Assembly (NCBI GenBank): GCA_944387375.1
Contig: CALXEQ010000001.1
Location: forward strand, 126,483 to 190,482
Direction of reading: 5' to 3'
DNA: 64,000 nt
Source of the DNA: an uncultured Clostridia bacterium
GTDB taxonomy: Bacteria; Bacillota; Clostridia; TANB77; CAG-465
Shown here: positions 52,258 to 61,723 of the stretch, piece after piece
Position numbering within the stretch: the first letter of the stretch is position 1
Layout: each line of letters starts with the position of its first letter
Notes under the pieces: model-generated
Database searches by the model: none
Told to the model about the DNA's origin: nothing
What the model saw: the letters and a program-made list of their open reading frames with translations, nothing else
Translations under genes and position numbers: made by a program

Positions 52258-53136
52258 ATGAAAAAATTAAAGCCAACAAATGATTATGTATTTAAGAAAA
52301 TATTTGGAAGTGTTGGAAATGAAGATATAACAAGAGAATTTATAAAGTGTGCAACAGGAATAAAATTTAAAAATATAAATTTAGATACAACACCAATACT
52401 TGAAAAGGATTTAATAGATAAAAAGACAGGAATACTAGATGTAAAAGTAGTAGCAGATAAAATAAATAATATTGATATAGAGATGCAAGTAGTAAAAAGT
52501 GAGCATATAGCAGAAAGATTATTGTTTTATTGGTCCAAAATATATAATAAAACAATAAGAAAAGGATATGGATATGAAAGAGGACAAAAAGCAATATGTA
52601 TACTAATAGCAGATTTTAAAGTAAGTAACTTAACACAAATAGATAAGTTTTATACAAGATGGAAAATAATGGAAGAAAACTACACAAAACAAAACTTTAC
52701 AGATAAATTATATATAGTTATAATAGAATTAGAAAAGCTAAAAGGCATAAATGATATAAAAGAAATAGACAATGAAGAATTATTAAACTGGTGTAAATTT
52801 ATAAAAAATCCAGAAGAAATGGAGGGAGAAGAAATGAAAAATGAGTATATAAAAAAAGCAAAAGAAAAATTAGATGAAATAAATCAAAGTGAAGAAGAAA
52901 GAAGACTAGCAGAAATAAGAGAAAGAACAATAAGAGATGAAATGGCTATAAGGGATAGTGGCTATATAGATGGAATGAAAGAAGGAGAGAAAAAAGGTAA
53001 AATAGAAGGAAAAAATGAAGGAATAGCAGAAGAAAAATTACAAATTGCAAAAATTATGCTGAAGAAGAAAATGCTATTAGAAGATATAATAGAGATAACA
53101 AGATTATCCAAGTCAGAAATAGAAAGCCTTATATGA
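52258..53136 (+). CDS. Rpn-family PD-(D/E)XK nuclease (transposase-like)
   Basis: A 292-residue protein of the Rpn/PD-(D/E)XK nuclease-family transposase group. The N-terminus (LKPTNDYVFKKIFG) is diagnostic, and the catalytic core has D in G-I-L-D-V-K and E-x-Q in I-D-I-E-M-Q-V. The C-terminal ~90 residues are a charged coiled coil with KKGKIEGKNEGIAEEKLQ, as in RpnA/RpnC relatives. Rpn proteins promote RecA-independent recombination in E. coli. Here it is a single gene with its own promoter and an AAAGGAGGTG site, and no insertion-sequence ends are seen. The N-terminal GYGYERG loop is typical. Confidence 0.9.
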   Translation: MKKLKPTNDYVFKKIFGSVGNEDITREFIKCATGIKFKNINLDTTPILEKDLIDKKTGILDVKVVADKINNIDIEMQVVKSEHIAERLLFYWSKIYNKTIRKGYGYERGQKAICILIADFKVSNLTQIDKFYTRWKIMEENYTKQNFTDKLYIVIIELEKLKGINDIKEIDNEELLNWCKFIKNPEEMEGEEMKNEYIKKAKEKLDEINQSEEERRLAEIRERTIRDEMAIRDSGYIDGMKEGEKKGKIEGKNEGIAEEKLQIAKIMLKKKMLLEDIIEITRLSKSEIESLI

Positions 53137-53147
53137 GTAATATAAAA

Positions 53148-53168
53148 ATCCTCTCTATAAGAGAGGAT
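53148..53168 (-). terminator. terminator after the 67-residue minus-strand gene
   Basis: A perfect 9-bp stem, ATCCTCTCT with AGAGAGGAT, encloses a 3-base loop. On the minus strand it is followed by TTTT. Confidence 0.75.
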
Positions 53169-53170
53169 GA

Positions 53171-53374
53171 TTAATTACTACCATAGTCTTGTATATCAGC
53201 TTTTTGTATTGTTCTGGTATCATCAAAAATACCTGTAAAATCTAAAACAGTAACAGTGATATATGAATTTGAATTACTTAATTGTTGACGTATATTTTCT
53301 ACACTTTCACGTACATATATGGTCTCACCATATTTTATCTTTATATATGAGTTACCAAAAAAAGTATCAAACAT
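53171..53374 (-). CDS. 67-residue conserved-looking protein, unknown
   Basis: A short soluble protein with no recognised family. It begins MFDTFFGNSYIKIKYGETIYV, contains a predicted beta-rich segment (SYITVTVLDFTG, about 41-52) and ends in a charged helix. The start at 53374 is favoured by an AAAGGGGGAA site; the longer frame would add 26 residues upstream of that site. It has its own terminator, making a minimal single-gene unit. Confidence 0.55.
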   Translation of the reverse strand: MFDTFFGNSYIKIKYGETIYVRESVENIRQQLSNSNSYITVTVLDFTGIFDDTRTIQKADIQDYGSN

Positions 53375-53580
53375 ATAAATTCCCCCTTTATTAAAAATAG
53401 GTTGCAACATTAAATTCAATAATATTATACTATATTTTGTTATATAAAGCAAACTATATTTTTACATTATTTTTAAATAAATAATAGTAAAAATGTTGCT
53501 TTTTTTTTATATATTATATATAATCAAATTAAGTTAAGACTACTTAACTAAGCAAAAGATAAAATCATAGGAGGTAGAAA

Positions 53581-53844
53581 ATGGATATATTAAAAATTTC
53601 AGCAAAATCTAGCCCTAATTCTGTAGCAGGTGCTATTGCAGGACTTGTTAAAGAAAATGGAAGAGCAGAAATGCAAGCAATTGGAGCAGGGGCTATAAAT
53701 CAAGCAGTAAAGGCAGTAGCTATCGCAAGAGGATTTGTTGCACCAACAGGAGTAGAACTTGTTTGTTCTCCAGCTTTTACAGAAGTAAAAATTGATAATG
53801 AGGATAAAACAGGTATCAAATTCGTAGTCGAACCAAAGGCTTAA
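53581..53844 (+). CDS. spoVS: stage V sporulation protein S
   Basis: An 87-residue SpoVS, an Alba-like-fold protein that affects sporulation and cell division in Bacillus. The core blocks SSPNSVAGAIAGLVKE, IGAGAINQAVKAVAIARG and the C-terminal FVVEPKA are very well conserved. The presence of spoVS fits a spore-forming ancestry, though the gene is also found in non-spore-formers. It has an AGGAGGT site and its own terminator. Confidence 0.96.
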   Translation: MDILKISAKSSPNSVAGAIAGLVKENGRAEMQAIGAGAINQAVKAVAIARGFVAPTGVELVCSPAFTEVKIDNEDKTGIKFVVEPKA

Positions 53845-53867
53845 AAAAATAATATTAAAAATATAAG

Positions 53868-53904
53868 CTCAAAAAGATAAAAAACTATCTTTTTGAGTCT
53901 TTTT
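53868..53904 (+). terminator. intrinsic terminator after spoVS
   Basis: The 12-bp stem CTCAAAAAGATA with TATCTTTTTGAG is followed by TCTTTTT. Confidence 0.9.
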
Positions 53905-53905
53905 A

Positions 53906-53914
53906 TGATATAAT
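53906..53914 (+). promoter_or_regulatory. extended -10 element before the solute-binding-like gene
   Basis: TGATATAAT lies 46 bases before the TTG start. The -35 region overlaps the spoVS terminator. Confidence 0.55.
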
Positions 53915-53960
53915 TGGGGCACAATATTACTAGAGTTTAAAGAAAAGTAGGTGTAGATAT

Positions 53961-55730
53961 TTGAGTGCTAAGATTATAGATTCACATAGATATAAAACTA
54001 TAACAAAAACGCAAGTAGATAAGAAAAGAAAAAATGTAGAAAATTCTTTTAAATCAAATAAAAAAAGTTATAAAAAATCAAATAAATATTCTACTAATGA
54101 TAGTAATAATTCTTTTATTAGTAATCTAAGAATAAAAAAGCTAAGAGAAAGAAAATTAGAACGAGAAATGCTTTTATATTCTAGACCACAAAGAACGGTA
54201 ATAAAAGAGCCAAAACAGAAAATTTATATTCCAAAATCTTTTGGAATTATATGTGCAATACTAGTATTAATAGTACTAGTATATATTTCTGCAAAGATTA
54301 TGAAATTAGATGAAGTTATAACAGCAAATGTATTTAACAATTCTCAAAAAGAAGAAGTAAATGTTAATTTAGAAAAGAATTATAATTTAAGTATTGGCCT
54401 TACTGCTCTAAATAATACTAATGTAAATACTTCTACAAATTTAATATTAAATGATATATATAAAGCAACATCTTTGAGTTTAATTAAAGTAGAACAAGAT
54501 TATTCTTTAAAGTATCAGGTGGCTAGAAACATTGCAAAGAACTCAAATAAAGAATATGTTATAACTTTAAATGAAGATTATAATTTAGATGTTGATGATA
54601 TAGTATTTTCTATAGATAGTATTATGTCTTTTGGAGAATCTAATATGTATTATGACAGATTGAGCATAATAGAGAATGTAGATAAATTAAGTAAATATGA
54701 ATTAAAATTAACTTTAAAAGAAGATAATCCTTATTTTATATATTATTTAGATTTTCCATTATTAGATAATGAAAATAAAATTACTGGAGAATATATTTAT
54801 AATAGTGATGAGAGTGGTGTCACTTTTACAAGAGCTAACTTGCGTCAAGATACAACTTTAGAGAGTATAAGAATAAATAATTATAATACAGTAGATGAAG
54901 TTGTAGATGAATTTGTAAATGGAAATATAGATTTGTTTTTTGCAACATCAAATAATGATATGCAGTTGATTGGTAAGAAAGATTATAACGTAAAAAAATA
55001 CAAGGATGGCGAAACTTTGTTTTTGTTTGGCAATAAGAACTCTAATGTATTTTCTAGAAAAGAGATAAGAACAGCTCTTATGTATTCGTTAAATAGAGAT
55101 GAGATAGTTAAAAATAGTGATAATAATTTTATTGAGGTAATTGATCTACCATTTTTATATTCAACAATAAAATATAAATATGATGTTGTTGGAGCACAAA
55201 ATATAATGAATTCTAATGGATGGAACAAAAATGGATATGGAATTTATGAAAAATATGAAAATGGAAACTATATTGGAGCAACTTTAAGATTACTTGTAAA
55301 TGAACAAGATACAAATAAAGTTAATATAGCAAATAATATAAAAAATATGGCACAAAATGTTGGAATCAACATTGAAATAGAGACATTATCACAAGAAAAC
55401 ATATCTCAAAAAGTAGAATCGGGAGACTATGATATAGTTTTAGCTAGTGTATATCTTAATGAGACACCAAATATAAGCTTTTTAAAGAATTATTTAAATA
55501 TAAATGAAGAAACAGACCAGGCTTTTTTACAAGTTGAAAATAGTAGTGCAGAAGATTTACCACAAAATATTCAAAATTTAGAATATGTATTATCTAATGA
55601 GGTGGCATGTATAGGTATATATGCTAGAAATATTAATTTGGTATACCAAAAGTACATATCAGGTTTTGATAATATAAATTATATGAAAATTTTTTATAAT
55701 ATAAATAATATAGGCAAATTAATAGAATAG
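53961..55730 (+). CDS. membrane-tethered family 5 solute-binding-like protein
   Basis: A 589-residue protein with an unusual layout. It has a long basic cytoplasmic N-terminus (residues 1-92, rich in K, S and N), one membrane helix (about 93-112) and then an extracytoplasmic domain resembling the OppA/DppA family (SBP_bac_5). The latter includes D-V-D-D-I-V-F-S-I, the R-T-A-L-M-Y-S-L-N-R-D-E-I helix block and Y-D-I-V-L-A-S. Normal family members are lipoproteins with a cleaved signal and a lipobox cysteine; none is present here. No Opp or Dpp permease genes are adjacent. The start is TTG 53961, after GTAGGTG. It may form an operon with pta (12 bases downstream). Confidence 0.75.
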   Translation: MSAKIIDSHRYKTITKTQVDKKRKNVENSFKSNKKSYKKSNKYSTNDSNNSFISNLRIKKLRERKLEREMLLYSRPQRTVIKEPKQKIYIPKSFGIICAILVLIVLVYISAKIMKLDEVITANVFNNSQKEEVNVNLEKNYNLSIGLTALNNTNVNTSTNLILNDIYKATSLSLIKVEQDYSLKYQVARNIAKNSNKEYVITLNEDYNLDVDDIVFSIDSIMSFGESNMYYDRLSIIENVDKLSKYELKLTLKEDNPYFIYYLDFPLLDNENKITGEYIYNSDESGVTFTRANLRQDTTLESIRINNYNTVDEVVDEFVNGNIDLFFATSNNDMQLIGKKDYNVKKYKDGETLFLFGNKNSNVFSRKEIRTALMYSLNRDEIVKNSDNNFIEVIDLPFLYSTIKYKYDVVGAQNIMNSNGWNKNGYGIYEKYENGNYIGATLRLLVNEQDTNKVNIANNIKNMAQNVGINIEIETLSQENISQKVESGDYDIVLASVYLNETPNISFLKNYLNINEETDQAFLQVENSSAEDLPQNIQNLEYVLSNEVACIGIYARNINLVYQKYISGFDNINYMKIFYNINNIGKLIE

Positions 55731-55742
55731 GGGGAATTTTTA

Positions 55743-56750
55743 ATGGAATTAGATGGAATTGTTGCAAAAATGGCACAAAAGGTAAAACAAAATTTAAAAA
55801 CAATAGTTTTACCAGAGACAGAAGATGTAAGAGTTTTAAAAGCTGCAAGTATTATTTTAAAAGAGGAAATTGCTAAAATTATTTTAATAGGTGATGAAAA
55901 TGAAATAAAAGCATTATGTCAAAAAGAAAATATTGATATGCCTTTTTCAAAAGTCGAGATAATAAATAATTTAACATCATCTAAGAAAGAAGAATATGCA
56001 AATTTGTTATATGAGCTTAGAAAAAATAAAGGTATGACAATTGACATTGCAAAGGAAACAATAAAAGATAAAGTATATTTTGCAACATTGATGGTAAAAG
56101 CAAACGATGCAGATGGATTAGTTAGTGGAGCTATACATTCTACATCTAATACATTAAGACCAGCACTACAAGTTATAAAAGCAGCAGAAGGAATTAAAAA
56201 TGTATCAAGTTTCTTTTTAATGGAAACACCAAAAAAGCAATTTGGAGATGAGGGGGTTATGCTGTTTTCAGATTGTGGACTTATAGAATTTCCAACAATA
56301 GATCAACTTGTAGATATTACTATTGAATCAGCACAAAGTTATAGACTTCTTACAGGAGAAGAACCTAGAGTTGCACTTTTATCTTATTCTACAAAAGGTA
56401 GTGCTAAAAATGAAGCTATAGATAAATTAGTAGAAGTATTAAGAATATTAAAAGAAAAAAATGTAGATTTTGATGTTGATGGTGAATTTCAACTTGATGC
56501 AGCAATTATACCAGAAGTTGCAAAGTTAAAAGCACCAGATAGTAAAGTTGCAGGAAAAGCTAATGTATTAATTTTTCCTAATCTTGAAGCAGGAAATATA
56601 GGGTATAAAATGGCACAAAGATTTGGAGATGCCCTAGCACTTGGACCAGTTACGCAAGGCTTAAAAAAGCCAGTAAATGATTTGTCTAGAGGAAGTAGTG
56701 TAGATGATATTGTAGGTACAATTATTGTTACTTGTATACAAGCTAAATAA
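55743..56750 (+). CDS. pta: phosphate acetyltransferase
   Basis: A 335-residue Pta, the short single-domain form, which makes acetyl phosphate from acetyl-CoA and phosphate. Recognised blocks are TIVLPETEDVRVL, VSGAIHSTSNTLRPALQ, FSDCGLIEFPT and the C-terminal GPVTQGLKKPVNDLSRGSS. Acetyl phosphate is passed to AckA, encoded 18 bases downstream, yielding ATP from the acetyl-CoA made by pyruvate formate-lyase. The ribosome site is GGGGGAATT. Confidence 0.96.
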   Translation: MELDGIVAKMAQKVKQNLKTIVLPETEDVRVLKAASIILKEEIAKIILIGDENEIKALCQKENIDMPFSKVEIINNLTSSKKEEYANLLYELRKNKGMTIDIAKETIKDKVYFATLMVKANDADGLVSGAIHSTSNTLRPALQVIKAAEGIKNVSSFFLMETPKKQFGDEGVMLFSDCGLIEFPTIDQLVDITIESAQSYRLLTGEEPRVALLSYSTKGSAKNEAIDKLVEVLRILKEKNVDFDVDGEFQLDAAIIPEVAKLKAPDSKVAGKANVLIFPNLEAGNIGYKMAQRFGDALALGPVTQGLKKPVNDLSRGSSVDDIVGTIIVTCIQAK

Positions 56751-56768
56751 TAAAAGGGGGAGTTTTTC

Positions 56769-57974
56769 ATGAATATTTTAGTTATAAATTGTGGTAGTTC
56801 TACAATAAAATTTCAACTTATTGATGTTGAAAACAATGATCAAGTAATTGCAAAGGGAAGATGTGACATGGTAGGATATAAGGAATCTAATATTATATAT
56901 AATAATGTTAGAGATGGTTTTAAAATAAATAAAGAAATAGATATGCCTACACATAAAGAGGGAATGCAAGTACTACTTGATACTTTAACAGATAAGGAGC
57001 ATGGAGTAATATCATCATTAGATGAAATATATGCAATAGGTCATAGAATTGTACATGGTGGAGAAAAATTTAAATCTTCGGTTTTAATAACAGATGACGT
57101 TTTAAAAGATATTGAAGAGTTATCTAGTCTTGCTCCATTACATAATCCGGGTGCAGTTATGGGAATAAAAGCAATTATGGAAGTTGCACCAGAAAAGAAA
57201 AATGTGGGAGTTTTTGATACTGCTTTTCATCAAACAATACCAGATTATAATTATCTATATGCTATTGATTATAAATATTATACAAACAATAAGATAAGAA
57301 GATATGGATTTCATGGGACTTCATATCAATATATATTAGGAAGATTAGAAGAAATACTTGGTAAGAAAAAAGACGATATTAATGCTATAGTTTGTCATTT
57401 AGGAAGCGGTGCTTCAATTTGTGCTATTAAAAATGGAAAGTCATATGATACTTCTATGGGATTTACACCACTTGAGGGACTTGTAATGGAGACAAGATGT
57501 GGAGATTTAGATCCATCAATAGTTGTAAGATTAATGAAAGATGAAAATTTAACACCAGATGAGGTAGAAACTATTTTAAATAAAAAATCTGGTAGACTTG
57601 GACTTTGTGGGATAGGAGATCAAAGACAATTAATACAAGCAGAACAAAGTGGAAATGAAATGGCAAAGCTTGCAAGAAAAATTCAAACACATAGAAATAA
57701 AAAATATATAGGCTCATATATAGCAGAATTAAATAGAGTAGATGCCATTGTATTTACTGGAGGAAATGGCGAAAATAATGCAATAGAAAGAGAAGATGTG
57801 ATGTCAGATCTAGAATGTTTAGGTATAGAATTAGATAAAGAAATTAATAATGTATCTTCTGGAAAAGAAGCTAAAATTTCTAAAGATTCATCTAAAATAG
57901 GAATATATGTAATACCTACAAATGAAGAGCTTGAAATTGCAAAACAAACAAGAGAGATTGTATCAAAATGCTAA
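56769..57974 (+). CDS. ackA: acetate kinase
   Basis: A 401-residue acetate kinase that converts acetyl phosphate and ADP to acetate and ATP. The N-terminal INCGSSTIKF is the phosphate loop 1. GHRIVHGGEKF and FDTAFHQTIPDYNYLY include the acetate-site histidine. HLGSGASICAIKNG and the C-terminal TGGNGENNA complete the ATP site. It overlaps the next (M24) gene by 7 bases. The ribosome site is AAGGGGGAG. Confidence 0.97.
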   Translation: MNILVINCGSSTIKFQLIDVENNDQVIAKGRCDMVGYKESNIIYNNVRDGFKINKEIDMPTHKEGMQVLLDTLTDKEHGVISSLDEIYAIGHRIVHGGEKFKSSVLITDDVLKDIEELSSLAPLHNPGAVMGIKAIMEVAPEKKNVGVFDTAFHQTIPDYNYLYAIDYKYYTNNKIRRYGFHGTSYQYILGRLEEILGKKKDDINAIVCHLGSGASICAIKNGKSYDTSMGFTPLEGLVMETRCGDLDPSIVVRLMKDENLTPDEVETILNKKSGRLGLCGIGDQRQLIQAEQSGNEMAKLARKIQTHRNKKYIGSYIAELNRVDAIVFTGGNGENNAIEREDVMSDLECLGIELDKEINNVSSGKEAKISKDSSKIGIYVIPTNEELEIAKQTREIVSKC

Positions 57975-59173
57975 AAGAAATTGTAGATACTATAAAAGAT
58001 GACAATACTATATGGGTGATGGAAAATAAAGAAAACTCAGATAGAATATTTACTGAATATGTCACAGATAAGCTTTTTTCATCGACATATGTTATAGTAT
58101 CAAAAGGTATAGCATATATTTTTGTACATAAATTAGATGAAGAAAATGTAAAAGTTTTAGATAAAAATTACAGTAAAGTATATATTTATGAGACAGCAGA
58201 TATTCTAAAAAAATATTTTATAGAGGTATTAACAAAATTAAACTTTCCTAAAAATGTACTTTTATCATATACTACTATGTCAGATGAAAATACAGATATA
58301 ATATCATATAGCTGTTATTTAAGAATTAGTAAGTTGCTTAGAAGATTATATAAGGATTATGGTAAAAAAGCATTAATAAAATCTGCTGAAATGAATATTT
58401 ATGAGATAATTTCAAAAAATAGTAATGATGATATTGAAAAAATAAAATTACTTGCAAGTTTTACTCAAGAAATTTTGGAAAAATCTTTTCGAAGTATAAA
58501 ACCTTATCAAACAGAAATTGAAATAGCTAACAATACAATAGATATTACAAATAAATATATGAAAAATGTGCTGCAAAAATATGATATAATAAATTATAGA
58601 CTTGCATGGAATATTTGTCCTATTGTACTTACAGGTGTAAATTTAAAAAATGGTGGACATTCAATGCCAAGTGAGAAAAAAATATTACCAGGAGATACAA
58701 TCTATTTTGATTTTGGAATACAGGCTACTTTTAAAAATGGAAAAACTTTTTATACAGATATTCAAAGAATGGGTTATTTGTTAAAAAATGATGAAAGAAA
58801 GGCACCAAAAGAAGTAGAAGAAGTATTTAATACACTTGTTTTATCTATTAAAAAAGGAATTAAAAAAATGAAGCCTGATATAAAGGGATATAAAATAGAT
58901 GAAATAGTAAGAGGAGAAATATTAAGTAAAGGATATCCAGATTATTCTCATGCAACAGGTCATCCAGTAGGAAAGCAAGTTCATGCAGGTGGAGCACTTA
59001 TCGCACCAAAATATAGCAAAAGAGCAAGAATTTCTCTTGTTGAGACAGGTATTTATACATTAGAGCCTAGAATAGACATTGAAAATGGAGGCTCTATAGA
59101 AGAGATGATTTTAGTTACAAAAGATGGAGCTGTTCCACTTTGTAATATACAAGAAAAATTATATTTAATATAG
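57968..59173 (+). CDS. M24-family aminopeptidase (Xaa-Pro peptidase-like)
   Basis: A 401-residue pita-bread metallopeptidase. The C-terminal catalytic half has the five metal ligands: D in YFDFGIQ, D in YTDIQRM, H in HATGHPVG, E in TLEPRI and E in SIEEMI. The N-terminal creatinase-like domain (about 1-160) is divergent. M24 enzymes remove N-terminal residues, often before proline. The start overlaps the end of ackA by 7 bases, so it is translated from the same message. Confidence 0.88.
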   Translation: MLKEIVDTIKDDNTIWVMENKENSDRIFTEYVTDKLFSSTYVIVSKGIAYIFVHKLDEENVKVLDKNYSKVYIYETADILKKYFIEVLTKLNFPKNVLLSYTTMSDENTDIISYSCYLRISKLLRRLYKDYGKKALIKSAEMNIYEIISKNSNDDIEKIKLLASFTQEILEKSFRSIKPYQTEIEIANNTIDITNKYMKNVLQKYDIINYRLAWNICPIVLTGVNLKNGGHSMPSEKKILPGDTIYFDFGIQATFKNGKTFYTDIQRMGYLLKNDERKAPKEVEEVFNTLVLSIKKGIKKMKPDIKGYKIDEIVRGEILSKGYPDYSHATGHPVGKQVHAGGALIAPKYSKRARISLVETGIYTLEPRIDIENGGSIEEMILVTKDGAVPLCNIQEKLYLI

Positions 59174-59189
59174 AAAAGAGGTAGAGAGT

Positions 59190-60587
59190 ATGAGTTTAAA
59201 GTATGAAAAGAAAGATATTTATTCTACATTATCACAAGAAGAATTAGATAATGCAAATGGCTATGCTAAAAGTTATATGAACTTTTTGGATAAAGCTAGA
59301 ACTGAATATTTAGCTGTTGAAGAGGCAGTTGCAATTTTAGAGATGAATGGATTTATTTCTCTTGAAGAAAAAGAAGTTTTAGAGCCAGGAGATAGAATTT
59401 ATTTTATAAATAAAGATAAGTCTTTATATGTGGCTGTTATTGGAAATGAAAATATTGTAAATGGCTTAAATATTGTTGGAGCACATATTGATAGTCCAAG
59501 ACTTGATCTAAAACCAATGCCACTTATAGAAAAAAGTGGGACTGCACTATTTAAAACACAATATTATGGCGGTATAAAAGCTTATCAATGGATGTCAATT
59601 CCCCTTGCAATGTATGGAGTTATATATAATAAAAATGGTGAAAAAATAAAAGTTGCTGTTGGAGAACAAGATGAAGATCCAGTATTTACAATTGCAGATC
59701 TTTTACCTCATCTTGCAAAAGATCAGATGAAGAAAAATGCAAATGAATTTATTGATCCAGAAAAAATGAGTATATTAGTAGGATCATTAAAAGATAAAGA
59801 GGCTACAGATAAAGATACAGAAAAAGTAAAGCAAAACATATTGAAGATTTTAAATGCTAAATATGGAATAGAGGAAATAGATTTTGCAAGAAGTGAAATT
59901 TCATTTGTTCCAGCATTTAAAACAAAATTTATTGGACTTGACAGAGGATTAATTGGTGGATATGGTCAAGATGATAGAGTATGTGCTTATGCTACAATTA
60001 GAGCAATAATAGATGCTGCAGATGAGCTTGGAGAAAACATCACAAAAACTGCTATAGCAATGATTGTAGATAAAGAAGAAATTGGAAGTATTGGTACAAC
60101 TTCAATGAGTTCAAGAGCTTTTGATATGTTTATAAATAAATTAATAGAAAAAACAAATAGTATGGGTGTAGATAAACTTGAGGTATATTATAATTCTAAA
60201 GTTTTATCTGCTGATGTAACAGCAGGTGTTGCACCAGAGTATGAAGAAGTATCAGATATACAAAATGGTAGTATGATAGGATGTGGAATATCAATAGAAA
60301 AATACACAGGATCTGGTGGAAAATATAATGCTAGTGATGCAAATGCAAGTTATATGTCTAAAATAATGTCTCTTTTTGATGAGAGTAATGTTATGTATCA
60401 AGTTGGTACATTAGGAAAAATTGGAAAAGGTGGCGGAGGCACTATTGCTTATATTCTTGCAGACAAAGGATGTGAAGTGGTAGATTGCGGTACTCCTGTA
60501 CTTGCTATGCACTCACCATTTGAAGTTACTTCAAAATATGATGTATATATGACTTATCTTGCATATAAAGCATTTTATAAAGCTTAA
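59190..60587 (+). CDS. M18-family aminopeptidase
   Basis: A 465-residue zinc aminopeptidase of the M18 (aspartyl/ApeA-type) family. The metal ligands are H in GAHIDSPRLD, D in GQDDRVCAY, E and E in DKEEIGS, D in SADVTAG-like and SDANASY segments, and H in LAMHSPFE near the C-terminus. It forms large dodecameric peptidases in the cytoplasm. The ribosome site AAGAGGT lies after the M24 stop; the two peptidases probably form one operon with pta-ackA. Confidence 0.9.
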   Translation: MSLKYEKKDIYSTLSQEELDNANGYAKSYMNFLDKARTEYLAVEEAVAILEMNGFISLEEKEVLEPGDRIYFINKDKSLYVAVIGNENIVNGLNIVGAHIDSPRLDLKPMPLIEKSGTALFKTQYYGGIKAYQWMSIPLAMYGVIYNKNGEKIKVAVGEQDEDPVFTIADLLPHLAKDQMKKNANEFIDPEKMSILVGSLKDKEATDKDTEKVKQNILKILNAKYGIEEIDFARSEISFVPAFKTKFIGLDRGLIGGYGQDDRVCAYATIRAIIDAADELGENITKTAIAMIVDKEEIGSIGTTSMSSRAFDMFINKLIEKTNSMGVDKLEVYYNSKVLSADVTAGVAPEYEEVSDIQNGSMIGCGISIEKYTGSGGKYNASDANASYMSKIMSLFDESNVMYQVGTLGKIGKGGGGTIAYILADKGCEVVDCGTPVLAMHSPFEVTSKYDVYMTYLAYKAFYKA

Positions 60588-60598
60588 GGAGAAATAAT

Positions 60599-61720
60599 TT
60601 GTTTAAGAATTTACTTAAAAATACAGATTATATATTGATAGTAACAATCATATTACTGTTTATAGTTGGTGTATTTGCTATATATAGTGCAGGATATAGT
60701 GATACTAGTGCAAATACAGAATATCAAAGGCAAATAATGTGGTTTGGGGTAGTTTGCATACTTGCTATATTTTTATGGGCAATTGATACTTCTATGTTTG
60801 AGTTTTTAGGATATGCACTTTATGGTATAAACTTAATTTTATTGATACTAGTACTTGCAATGCCATCTGTTTTTGGTGCAAGTAGTTGGTTTAGAATAGG
60901 TGGTCTTTCATATCAACCATCAGAGCTCATGAAAATAGGGTATATATTATGTGCCGCTAAAATTATGACTATGTATACAGATAATAAGGAGTCAGCTCAG
61001 TCAGATAAAAGGAAGAGTATTATATTACTTGTTGTAATGGCACTTTTATTTGTTGTTCCATTTGGATTAATAATTTTACAACCAGACTTTGGTACTGCAC
61101 TTGTATACATTATGATAACTGCATTTATGATATTTAAGCTTGGGCTTAAGTATAGATATATAATAGTTGGATTTTTGATAGCAATTTTACTTATTCCAAT
61201 GGTATATAACTTTTTACCTGATCATGCTAAAGTAAGAATAGATGTATTCTTAAATCCAGAGCTTGATCCTCTAGGTGATGGATATAATGCAATCCAGTCA
61301 AAAATAGCAGTGGGAGCTGGAATGCTATTTGGTACAGGTTTTTTAGAAGGCTCTCAGACGCAATATGGCTATTTACCTGTCCAGTCATCAGACTTTATAT
61401 TTTCAGTAATTTCAGAAGAGATGGGATTTATAATATCTGCACTTGTTGTAATACTCTATCTAATATTATTGCTTAGAATACTAAGAACAGCTTCGTATGC
61501 AAAAGACAAATATACATCTTTTGTTGCAGTGGGGATAGCTGGAATGTTTGCTTTTCATTTTATAGAAAATATAGGAATGTCTATAGGACTTTTACCAATA
61601 ACAGGTGTACCTTTACCTTTTGTAAGTTATGGTGGAAGTAATTTGCTTACTTCTGGAATTGCTATTGGAATAATACTAAATATATCTGCTAGAAAATCTC
61701 AAAATGTATTTTTTGGATAA
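60599..61720 (+). CDS. FtsW/RodA/SpoVE-family peptidoglycan polymerase
   Basis: A 373-residue SEDS-family membrane protein with about ten helices. It polymerises lipid II in elongation or division. The family loops are present: SWFRIGGLSYQPSELMKIGYILCAA (about 100-124, split here), LQPDFGTALVY, QYGYLPVQSSDFIFSVISEEMGF and LPFVSYGGSNLL at the end. The short size (373) and VQSSDFIF sequence lean to RodA, but FtsW/SpoVE cannot be excluded. It starts with TTG at 60599 after TTAAGGAG, 11 bases downstream of the M18 gene. Confidence 0.93.
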   Translation: MFKNLLKNTDYILIVTIILLFIVGVFAIYSAGYSDTSANTEYQRQIMWFGVVCILAIFLWAIDTSMFEFLGYALYGINLILLILVLAMPSVFGASSWFRIGGLSYQPSELMKIGYILCAAKIMTMYTDNKESAQSDKRKSIILLVVMALLFVVPFGLIILQPDFGTALVYIMITAFMIFKLGLKYRYIIVGFLIAILLIPMVYNFLPDHAKVRIDVFLNPELDPLGDGYNAIQSKIAVGAGMLFGTGFLEGSQTQYGYLPVQSSDFIFSVISEEMGFIISALVVILYLILLLRILRTASYAKDKYTSFVAVGIAGMFAFHFIENIGMSIGLLPITGVPLPFVSYGGSNLLTSGIAIGIILNISARKSQNVFFG

Positions 61721-61723
61721 TAT

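Noticed and set aside
52258..53136. Calling the Rpn-type gene an active transposon
   Set aside because: No inverted repeats, target duplications or additional copies are visible in the window.
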